Positions 42,505 to 50,000 of a DNA stretch of 64,000 nt are shown in pieces; position 1 is the stretch's first letter; each line of letters begins with the position of its first letter. The DNA comes from an uncultured Paracoccaceae bacterium. GTDB taxonomy: Bacteria > Pseudomonadota > Alphaproteobacteria > Rhodobacterales > Rhodobacteraceae. Where the stretch lies: positions 124,001 to 188,000 of the forward strand of contig CANLQK010000007.1 in the NCBI GenBank assembly GCA_947493255.1. The letters run 5' to 3'. The notes below the pieces were generated by a model that saw only the letters and a program-made list of their open reading frames with translations, ran no database searches and was not told where the DNA came from. The translations under genes and the position numbers were made by a program.

Positions 42505-43824
42505 TTATCGCAAGATCGGGACAGGCGATGCTGTCTTGCCGGTGTTGCTAAAGGCGGGTGGTTTTGGCCCGCCCGTAGCCCAATCGAGCAATTCTACAGT
42601 GTGGACAATAGGGATGTCCGTTCCGCTGCCGATTTGCATCATACAGCCGATGTTACCAGCTGCGATGATATCGGGCTGCACCGCTTCCAAAGTCTGCACT
42701 TTACGGGTCTTGAGTTGCTTTGAGATCTCAGGCTGCATCAGGTTGTAGGTGCCCGCAGAGCCGCAGCACAGGTGGCTGTCCGCCGGTTCAGCCACCTTGA
42801 AACCAGCTGTTCGCAGCAGGTCCTTGGGGAATGTCTTAATTTTCTGGCCGTGCTGCAAAGAACACGCGGCATGATAGGCAACAGTCATATCTGGTGCCCC
42901 GCCCTCTGGCAGGTTGAGTTTCATCAACACCTCAGAAACATCCATTGCCAAGCCCGCAACGACCTTCGCGTCATCGGCGAGATCCGTTTCGGCGAACATA
43001 TGTCCATAGTCTTTTACAGTTGTACCGCATCCGGATGTATTGATGACGATGGCATCGAGGCCACCGTTCTTAAGTTCGTGTATCCAAGATTTGATGTTCT
43101 TGGCTGCGGATGCATGGCTTTCGCTTGTTTTGCCCATGTGGTGGGTCAACGCACCGCAACAACCCATGCCGTCAGGAATGACAACTTCGGCGCCAAGACG
43201 GGTCAGGAGGCGGATGGTTGCATCATTGATGTCCGTGTTGAGCGCCTTTTGCGCGCAGCCTGTCATTAACGCGACGCGCATCTTTTTGGTTTGGGTTGGG
43301 AATGTCTGCGGGTCGTCGTTGCGCGACACTGGCGGGATGGTTTTAGGGGCCATTTCTAACATTGCCCGCAGGCGGGCATCTGGCATCAGCCGAGCAAACG
43401 GGCGGCCTATTTTTGCCCCCAGCAGCGCCACACGGAACCGCATGGGATAGGGTAAGATTTTTGACAAAACCCAACGCAGCAAGCGGTCCGACAGGGGCCG
43501 CTTGTAGGTATTTTCAATGTACTCTCGGGCGTGATCGACCAAGTGCATATAGTGAACACCGCTCGGGCAGGTTGTCATGCAAGCAAGGCAGGACAGACAT
43601 CTGTCGATGTGTTGCACTGTCTTTTCATCTGGAACACGTTCGTTTTCCAGCATGTCTTTGATGAGGTAAATGCGGCCTCGTGGGCTGTCTAGTTCGTCAC
43701 CAAGGACCTGATAGGTCGGACAGGTTGCTGTGCAAAAACCGCAATGGACGCAAGCCCTCAGGATTTCGTTTGCGCGTGCTGTTCCGAGATCTTTGAGTTG
43801 CTCATCGGTAAAAGTGGTTTGCAT
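42505..43824 (-). CDS. glcF: Glycolate oxidase iron-sulfur subunit GlcF
   Basis: A 439-residue subunit of glycolate dehydrogenase that passes electrons from glycolate oxidation to the quinone pool. Two [4Fe-4S] motifs sit near the N-terminus (CVHCGFCTATCPTY, CLSCLACMTTCPSGVHY), and two CCG domains follow (MGCCGALTHHMG, SHLCCGSAGTYNL). ATG 43824 is used (MQTTFTDEQ), one base after the stop of the membrane ORF. Last gene of the glc operon. Confidence 0.95.
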   Translation of the reverse strand: MQTTFTDEQLKDLGTARANEILRACVHCGFCTATCPTYQVLGDELDSPRGRIYLIKDMLENERVPDEKTVQHIDRCLSCLACMTTCPSGVHYMHLVDHAREYIENTYKRPLSDRLLRWVLSKILPYPMRFRVALLGAKIGRPFARLMPDARLRAMLEMAPKTIPPVSRNDDPQTFPTQTKKMRVALMTGCAQKALNTDINDATIRLLTRLGAEVVIPDGMGCCGALTHHMGKTSESHASAAKNIKSWIHELKNGGLDAIVINTSGCGTTVKDYGHMFAETDLADDAKVVAGLAMDVSEVLMKLNLPEGGAPDMTVAYHAACSLQHGQKIKTFPKDLLRTAGFKVAEPADSHLCCGSAGTYNLMQPEISKQLKTRKVQTLEAVQPDIIAAGNIGCMMQIGSGTDIPIVHTVELLDWATGGPKPPAFSNTGKTASPVPILR

Positions 43825-43825
43825 G

Positions 43826-44146
43826 TTAACGGCCCGCCATTGCGTACTGAAGGAAAGCAAGGTGCGTAACAAAGACTACACCGAGAGAAAGCATCATCCG
43901 GTTCCAGACAGAAACGGACGGACGCCAAAGGAGGAGCGGAATAAGAACCACACCAGAAAGTACAGATGCAGTGGCCACCGGGAAAAGGATTTTGGTCAAT
44001 ACAGTGCCAATGCTAGCGAACAAAAAGGCAAGACCGAGACCACCAGCAACGGCCGCTGCGGCCAACGTCCAATGGCGGGCTGCCCAACCTACCAAGATAG
44101 CAGCCGCGCATGGCACCAACATGAATATTAGATATGGCCCGTTCAT
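43826..44146 (-). CDS. Small membrane protein between glcE and glcF
   Basis: A 106-residue protein with about four hydrophobic helices (for example YLIFMLVPCAAAILVGWAAR, LAAAAVAGGLGLAFLFASIG, VATASVLSGVVLIPLLLW). It overlaps glcE by four bases and sits one base before glcF, so it is firmly part of the operon. Unknown family; it might anchor the otherwise soluble GlcDEF complex to the membrane, but this is inference from position only. Confidence 0.7.
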   Translation of the reverse strand: MNGPYLIFMLVPCAAAILVGWAARHWTLAAAAVAGGLGLAFLFASIGTVLTKILFPVATASVLSGVVLIPLLLWRPSVSVWNRMMLSLGVVFVTHLAFLQYAMAGR

Positions 44147-45279
44147 GACATGAGCCCAGTGTTTAGGATGTTGCGTGGGTCAAATTTAGCACGCAGAGCT
44201 GCAGATAAGGTGGCGACCGTAGCGGCCTCTGGCTGGAAAACGGAGCTGGATGTGCGCATTGACGTGGATGCCTTGAAAAGGGTGGCATGCCCGCCTTCAC
44301 GTTTGGCGATTTGTTGAAGTTGCTGGTGGATGGTTGTGGCTTTGGCGTCATCCCCGCGCAGCCCGACCCACATTAGACCGCCCCCCCAATCAAGCGCGAC
44401 ATCGACATTTGCGTTGCCTTCGAGGGCGTTGGCAACTTTAGGTGCCACGCTAGGCTGGACAGAAACGCGGGTCACAGTCGGGTGGTCCTTAAAGACTTCG
44501 ACGTTCTTGATGTTGCGCCACAGTTTGGTGCTTGGGGCATGGGCGACGCGGCCGATCGCGCCATATTGCGCAAGCAGGGTGCTCAGCTGATCCGCGCGAT
44601 AAGCAACAGATGCGTCGAAACCTTCGAGCCTCAGATAGGTTGCGCCCGACACCATCGCCGCCCCAGAGATTTCATAGGCTGACCCCAGCGCGGCAGACAT
44701 GGCCGCAACGCTGTCCCCAATCGACAGGTCATCCAGCCGCAAGGTCATAGAGGTTTCCGGTTTTGGGAGCACTTTCATAGAGACCTCTGACAAAACACCA
44801 AGCGTGCCATAAGACCCTGCCATCAGTTTAACCAAGTCGTATCCGGTGACGTTTTTCATAACACGCCCCCCGTTTTTGACGATGTTTCCCTGACCATCGA
44901 CAAACCGAACACCCAGCAAATGATCGCGACAGGCGCCGACAGCAATCCTGCGCGCACCGCTGACGTTGGCCGCAACAACGCCGCCAATTGTGGGGGTGCC
45001 GCTGGTGCCCAACAGCACGCGGTGGTCCATAGGTTCAAACGCGAACCGTTGGTTTTCGGCATCTAACGCAGCCTCGATCGTGGCGATCGGGGTACCGGCT
45101 TGGGCAACCAATGTCAGTGCGCCGGGTTCGTATAGCGTGATGCCGCTTAGGCCAGTTGTGCGAAGGAGTTCACCATCGACCGGCTTTCCAATGTCACGTG
45201 TAGCACCACCTTTGACCTGTAGTGGTCCGGTGGCCGCTTTGATCACGTCTGCTAATTCAGCTTCAGTCGTGGGCGTCAT
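44143..45279 (-). CDS. glcE: Glycolate oxidase FAD-binding subunit GlcE
   Basis: A 378-residue FAD-binding protein of the PCMH/4-type, about 100 residues shorter than GlcD. The FAD site includes LQVKGGATRDIG near the N-terminus, TLVAQAGTP, LGTSGTPTIGGVVAANVSGARR and VVKNGGRVMKNVTGYDLVKLMAGSYGTLG. It forms the glycolate dehydrogenase with GlcD and GlcF. It follows glcD by 58 bases. Confidence 0.94.
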   Translation of the reverse strand: MTPTTEAELADVIKAATGPLQVKGGATRDIGKPVDGELLRTTGLSGITLYEPGALTLVAQAGTPIATIEAALDAENQRFAFEPMDHRVLLGTSGTPTIGGVVAANVSGARRIAVGACRDHLLGVRFVDGQGNIVKNGGRVMKNVTGYDLVKLMAGSYGTLGVLSEVSMKVLPKPETSMTLRLDDLSIGDSVAAMSAALGSAYEISGAAMVSGATYLRLEGFDASVAYRADQLSTLLAQYGAIGRVAHAPSTKLWRNIKNVEVFKDHPTVTRVSVQPSVAPKVANALEGNANVDVALDWGGGLMWVGLRGDDAKATTIHQQLQQIAKREGGHATLFKASTSMRTSSSVFQPEAATVATLSAALRAKFDPRNILNTGLMS

Positions 45280-45337
45280 GTCGTGCTTTCTATGGTTCTA
45301 AAATTCTACCGAGTGGAGGTCGACAAAGCGGCGATGC

Positions 45338-46777
45338 CTATTCGGCTGCGACCCTGCGGGCTTCGCTTGTGTCGAGGGGGAAGACCTTTGCTGGGTTCAG
45401 CAACCATGCTGGGTCAAACACGTCCTTCACGGCCATTTGTGCCTCTAGGTCATTGGTGGTGAATTGGTGTTTCATCAAATCGCGCTTTTCTACGCCGACA
45501 CCGTGTTCGCCCGTTAAACAGCCGCCAACATCGACACATAGCTTTAGGACTTCCGCGCCCATTGCTTCGCAGAGTTCCAGATCGCCGGGTTTGTTGGCAT
45601 CAAACAGGATCAAAGGGTGCATGTTGCCATCGCCTGCGTGGAAGACATTCCCGACTTTCAGGCCATACTTTTCGGACAGTTCCTTGGTTTTGCGAAGAAC
45701 AAGCGGAAGAGCAGATACAGGGATTGTCCCGTCTAAGCACATGTAGTCGTTGATTTGCCCCATCGCGCCGAACGCTGATTTGCGTCCTAACCAGATTGCG
45801 GCGCTTTCTTCTGCAGACTTACTTTCACGCAGTTCGACTGGATTATGACGCCGAGCGATTTCGTTGATGAGGCTAAGCTGGTGATCGATTTCGGCTTCTG
45901 AGCCTTCGACTTCGACGATTAGCAGCGCTTCGCACATAGGGTAGCCCGCATTGGAGAATGCATCGGTTGCTTCGATGCATAGGCGGTCCATGAACTCTAT
46001 GGCGACAGGCAACACGCCGGCCTTGATAATATCGCTGACGCAGGCACCCGCGACTTCGGTGTCGTCAAAACCCATTAGTACTGGGCGTGCGCCTTCGGGT
46101 TTGTGGAGGATGCGTAACGTTGCTTCTGTGACGACGCCGAGCTGACCTTCGGAGCCGCAAATTAACCCCAACAGGTCAAGACCGGCGGCATCAAGGTGGG
46201 CACCGCCGATGTCGGTGATCGTGCCGTCCATCAGCACCATCTTAACGCCTAGCAAGTTGTTCGTTGTCACACCGTATTTTAGGCAATGTGCCCCACCGGA
46301 GTTCATCGCGATGTTGCCTGCGATCGCGCAGGCCAATTGGCTAGATGGATCCGGGGCATAGAAGAAACCATTTTCTTCAACCGCGCCGGTCACACTGAGG
46401 TTGGTGCGGCCCGATTGCACGCGAATATAACGGTCTGGGTAGTTGGTTTCCAAAACGCCGTTCAGCCGCGCTGTCCCAAGAATCACGCAGTCCGCGGTGG
46501 GTAACGCGCCCCCTGCCAATGATGTGCCAGAGCCGCGTGGGACGACGGGAATGTTAAGTTCGTTGCAGACCTTCAGGGCGGCAGACACCTCTTCGGTGGA
46601 AGCGGGCAGGATCGCGCAAAGGGGCGGGCATTTGTATGCGGTCAAGGCGTCGCATTCGTAGGCACGGACCTCGGATTCGGTATGGATAACCGCTCCTTTC
46701 GGGAGAACACCTTGTAAACGTTCGATGATTTGCCCCTTTCGGGACAAGATCGCTGGGTTTGGGGTTGGCATTTGCAT
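45338..46777 (-). CDS. glcD: Glycolate oxidase FAD-linked subunit GlcD
   Basis: A 479-residue catalytic flavoprotein that oxidises glycolate to glyoxylate. Motifs: PVVPRGSGTSLAGGALP (FAD pyrophosphate), LACAIAGNIAMNSGGAHCLKYG, ICGSEGQLGVVTEATL, and the C-terminal FHAGDGNMHPLIL with the substrate-side histidines and TGEHGVGVEKRD. ATG 46777 follows AGGAG by six bases; the open frame goes 135 codons further without support. A TTGGT-N11-ACCAA operator lies 16 bases before the start, matching that of the GntR gene. Confidence 0.96.
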   Translation of the reverse strand: MQMPTPNPAILSRKGQIIERLQGVLPKGAVIHTESEVRAYECDALTAYKCPPLCAILPASTEEVSAALKVCNELNIPVVPRGSGTSLAGGALPTADCVILGTARLNGVLETNYPDRYIRVQSGRTNLSVTGAVEENGFFYAPDPSSQLACAIAGNIAMNSGGAHCLKYGVTTNNLLGVKMVLMDGTITDIGGAHLDAAGLDLLGLICGSEGQLGVVTEATLRILHKPEGARPVLMGFDDTEVAGACVSDIIKAGVLPVAIEFMDRLCIEATDAFSNAGYPMCEALLIVEVEGSEAEIDHQLSLINEIARRHNPVELRESKSAEESAAIWLGRKSAFGAMGQINDYMCLDGTIPVSALPLVLRKTKELSEKYGLKVGNVFHAGDGNMHPLILFDANKPGDLELCEAMGAEVLKLCVDVGGCLTGEHGVGVEKRDLMKHQFTTNDLEAQMAVKDVFDPAWLLNPAKVFPLDTSEARRVAAE

Positions 46778-46793
46778 TGCGCTCTCCTTTGGA

Positions 46794-46814
46794 TTGGTAA
46801 GGAAATATAACCAA
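46794..46814. promoter_or_regulatory. Probable GntR operator of the glc operon
   Basis: TTGGT (46794-46798) and ACCAA (46810-46814) with eleven bases between, flanked by A/T so that ATTGGT/ACCAAT match. Position and spacing are the same as at the GntR gene (28397-28417). It lies in the spacer shared with the DUF599 gene. Confidence 0.65.
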
Positions 46815-46859
46815 TTTAGCCCCGTGTCCATCCCAAGGTTTGTCGATAGGGTGCGCGTT

Positions 46860-47561
46860 ATGGATATTGGTATCGCATTTGAAACCCTGACTTGGTTGGA
46901 TTTGGCTCTTGTGGGGGTTCTGTTGGTCTCGTGGCAGGTCCTGAGTTGGTGGATTGAACACCCCTCATCAAAACGTCCTTCGGTGTCGATATTGATGTCC
47001 GAATATAGACGGGAATGGATGCGTGTTTTCGTAACAAGAGAGCCGCGCATTTTCGACTCGCAGGTTTTGATGAGCCTCCGGCAAGGGACGTCGTTTTTCG
47101 CATCAACCTGCTTGTTGGCAATGGGCGGGCTATTGGCACTGATCGGAAACGTTGACCCATTGTTGGGCGTGACCGAAAGCATCGGACAGCTCGAAAGCCC
47201 AGCCGCTGTGTTGCAGGTTAAGCTATTGTTGGTGTTGTTCTTTTTGGGGAACGGATTTCTTAAGTTCGTTTGGGCGAACCGTGTGTTCGGATATTGTGGT
47301 GTTTTGATGGGGGCCGTTCCAAACGACCCTGAAGAACCAACAGCTTACCCGCTGGCAGCGAAGGCGGCCGAGCTAAACATACGCGCCGCGTTGAATTTTA
47401 ATCGCGGATTGCGGTCGATGTATTTTGCATTGGGTGCGCTTGCATGGTTGGCCGGACCAGTCGCCTTGGCTGTGGCGGTTGTTTTGACAACTTGGCTTGT
47501 TTGGTCGCGCGAATTTGCGTCTATCCCGCGTTCGATTGTGTTGACTGGAACAAAACCGTGA
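46860..47561 (+). CDS. DUF599 family membrane protein
   Basis: A 233-residue integral membrane protein with about four helices: LDLALVGVLLVSWQVLSWW, FASTCLLAMGGLLALIGN, LLLVLFFLGNGFLKFVWA and ALGALAWLAGPVALAVAVVL. The cytosolic segments SEYRREWMRVF and LMSLRQGTSFFAST are typical of DUF599. Function unknown. ATG 46860 is chosen. It diverges from glcD across 82 bases with the putative operator between. Confidence 0.82.
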   Translation: MDIGIAFETLTWLDLALVGVLLVSWQVLSWWIEHPSSKRPSVSILMSEYRREWMRVFVTREPRIFDSQVLMSLRQGTSFFASTCLLAMGGLLALIGNVDPLLGVTESIGQLESPAAVLQVKLLLVLFFLGNGFLKFVWANRVFGYCGVLMGAVPNDPEEPTAYPLAAKAAELNIRAALNFNRGLRSMYFALGALAWLAGPVALAVAVVLTTWLVWSREFASIPRSIVLTGTKP

Positions 47562-47596
47562 CTTGGAATTTCGGAATTAGGGGGTATGTAGGACGC

Positions 47597-47929
47597 ATGA
47601 AGCATGTGCTGCCCTTAGTGATGTTTGCCGCCCCAGCGTTTGCGGATGCGCCAACAGTCGAAGAAGTCACCTACAACAGTGGCCGATTTAGCGTGACCCT
47701 TTCTCATGGCGACACGGGATGGGATGATTACGCAGATGGTTGGCGTGTTGAATTGGCGGATGGAACTGTCATTGGTACACGCGTACTCGCGCACCCACAT
47801 GTGGATGAACAGCCTTTTACTCGGTCGTCTTCCATTTCTGTTCCGGCTGGTGTGAACGAAGTTTTCATTCGTGCGTCCACCAATACGGGTGGTTGGGCAT
47901 CTGACACGGTACGTTACCAGCTGCGTTAA
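47597..47929 (+). CDS. Small secreted protein
   Basis: A 110-residue protein with signal peptide MKHVLPLVMFAAPAFADA; the mature 90 residues are beta-rich (RFSVTLSHGDTGWDDYADGWRV, EVFIRASTNTGGWAS). AGGA lies just upstream of ATG 47597. No family recognised; the periplasm or outside is the expected location. The stop overlaps the end of the converging large gene by four bases. Confidence 0.6.
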   Translation: MKHVLPLVMFAAPAFADAPTVEEVTYNSGRFSVTLSHGDTGWDDYADGWRVELADGTVIGTRVLAHPHVDEQPFTRSSSISVPAGVNEVFIRASTNTGGWASDTVRYQLR

Positions 47930-49998
47930 CGCCGCCCTTCGCGCACCCAAGCGCCAATCACCAACAAACCAGCAAGCAACAACGCAGCCCATGCAGGCAG
48001 AAGCGGTGTGACGCTAACATCTGCCGTGCGGTAGGCGTCGCGCGGGGTGATGCCGATCCAGCCGTTGCCCAACGCGGGTCGGCCTGCACGCACATCGCGC
48101 AATGATGGTAGCCCGTCTTCGATAACCGTGACGCCGCCATTGGTGCTGGCTGCAACGTCCACCAGCAATTCCCCAGTTGCGATGGTTTGTTCAAATTCAC
48201 GCGGCGCGGCAGGCCCAAGGGCGATAACCGTTTCTGTTTGCCCATCGCGTAGGCGGTACAGCCCGACCTCCGGGGTTTCCCATAGCAGTTCGTAGCGACC
48301 TGGCGAGATTTCTTCTAAGGTGACGGTGGTTTCTGTGCCGTCGGGAGCGATGATTGTGACGTCGCCTGTGGTGTCTTCCAAGGTTCGCCGAATAATCCGC
48401 ATCGTCAGGCCATTGGGCTCTGCCCAAAGCGCTTCTTCTTCGAGATCAGGTTCTTTCATCATCCAGTGGGCAAGACGGCGGAGTAGTTCTAATTGTGGTC
48501 CGCCCCCTTCATAACCGCGGTCCCACAACCAAGAATGGTCAGATGCGATAAGGGCAACACGGCCTTCACCGACACGTTCCAACATCAATAGCGGTTGATC
48601 GTTGATACCGGTCATGACGACGTCCGCGTCTGCGGTCGGCTGTACCTCGATCTGGCGGAACCAGCGCCCCCAACCGGGGAGGCCATCTTCGGACGGGTTA
48701 GGTGCAAATGCTTCTAGGCCTTCAGTGACAGGGTGACGCTGCCCAAGGTCTGATATTTGCGGTGTAAAGCCTTCTTCGTAAACGCGCGCGGTAGGGTTTC
48801 CCGGAAGCACGGCCCCCAGGGACGAACGAAAGATGCTGTCGGCTGAAGCATAATCGGGACCTGCCGAGATTAGGACCGCACCACCGCTTTGCACGTAGGT
48901 TGCAATGCTGTCGAAATAGGCGGATGGCAGAATGCCCCGGCGTTTGTAACGGTCAAAAATGATCAGATCGAATTCGTCGATCTTTTCGAGGAACAGTTCG
49001 CGTGTCGGGAAAGCGATAAGGCTAAGTTCATTGACTGGAACACCGTCTTGTTTTTCTGGTGGGCGCAAAATGGTGAAATGCACGAGATCGACAGAGCTGT
49101 CGGATTTCAGAAGGTTGCGCCATGTTCGTTCACCTGCATGGGGTTCGCCGGAAACCAATAGAACGCGCAAACGGTCGCGAACGCCATTGATCTGCACGAC
49201 GGCTTCGTTGTTACGGTCTGTTAGTTCACCGTTCACGGCAGGCGTTGCGAATTGCATAACGTTCATGCCGCCATGAGGCAGGTCGATGGGCAATTCTATG
49301 TCTTCGTTAACCGGGATCTGGAATGCCAGTGGTGTTCCGCCGTCTATGGCGATGGTCAGATCGACGAGATCTGTTTCCGGTGCTGCACCTTGGTCTTCGA
49401 TACGTAATGTTAGGGTGACGGGCTCGCCCAAAATCGCGAAAGCGGGCGCGTTGCGGACGACCAAGCGACGGTCCCAATCTGTATCGCGTCCAGTAAGAAG
49501 CACATGTAATGGGGCGGGCAGATTGGTAGGTGCCGAGGACAGGTCGTGCGCGCGGCCATCTGTTAGTAAAACCATACCAGCAACACGTGCGCTTGGTTCT
49601 TCTGACAAAGCTTCTGACAGCGCTGTCATCAATTGGGTGCCACCATCGCCATCGGCGTCACCCAAGGTAACGGTGCGCAGTTCTGTGTTGGGGCGCCGAG
49701 TGACTTCGGTCTGAAGGTTTTCCAGGGCCCGTGTGGTTTGCTCTGGCCGGTCGCTGATAAGCTGGCTTGCGCTTTCGTCGACAACAGCGATGACAATGTC
49801 TGACAGCGCGGCGCGGTCTTCTTGTTGTAAGGATGGGTTCGCGATCGCACAGAGGATGACCACAGCTGCCAAGGCGCGCAACACCCAGCCAACCATACCA
49901 CGCCAAACGGCGACAAGCAGGCCTGCAACGGCGATTGAGGTCAGAACATAAAGAACAGGCAATGGGATGAGGGGGGCAAGAACAATAGATCCAATCAT
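47926..49998 (-). CDS. Membrane protein with GATase-like domain (MoxR operon)
   Basis: A 690-residue protein with two N-terminal helices (about residues 5-55), a vWA-like segment (DIVIAVVDESASQL, VAGMVLLTDGRAHDL), a long beta-rich middle, a glutamine-amidotransferase-like fold (LIIFDRYKRRGILPSAYFDS, GGAVLISAGPDYA, LIASDHSWLWDRGYEGG) and a C-terminal helix (LPAWAALLLAGLLVIGAW). It is the last gene of the moxR-DUF58-DUF4159 operon and resembles the uncharacterised BatB/GATase proteins of that cluster. It probably forms an inner-membrane complex with its neighbours. Confidence 0.82.
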   Translation of the reverse strand: MIGSIVLAPLIPLPVLYVLTSIAVAGLLVAVWRGMVGWVLRALAAVVILCAIANPSLQQEDRAALSDIVIAVVDESASQLISDRPEQTTRALENLQTEVTRRPNTELRTVTLGDADGDGGTQLMTALSEALSEEPSARVAGMVLLTDGRAHDLSSAPTNLPAPLHVLLTGRDTDWDRRLVVRNAPAFAILGEPVTLTLRIEDQGAAPETDLVDLTIAIDGGTPLAFQIPVNEDIELPIDLPHGGMNVMQFATPAVNGELTDRNNEAVVQINGVRDRLRVLLVSGEPHAGERTWRNLLKSDSSVDLVHFTILRPPEKQDGVPVNELSLIAFPTRELFLEKIDEFDLIIFDRYKRRGILPSAYFDSIATYVQSGGAVLISAGPDYASADSIFRSSLGAVLPGNPTARVYEEGFTPQISDLGQRHPVTEGLEAFAPNPSEDGLPGWGRWFRQIEVQPTADADVVMTGINDQPLLMLERVGEGRVALIASDHSWLWDRGYEGGGPQLELLRRLAHWMMKEPDLEEEALWAEPNGLTMRIIRRTLEDTTGDVTIIAPDGTETTVTLEEISPGRYELLWETPEVGLYRLRDGQTETVIALGPAAPREFEQTIATGELLVDVAASTNGGVTVIEDGLPSLRDVRAGRPALGNGWIGITPRDAYRTADVSVTPLLPAWAALLLAGLLVIGAWVREGRR

Positions 49999-50000
49999 GA

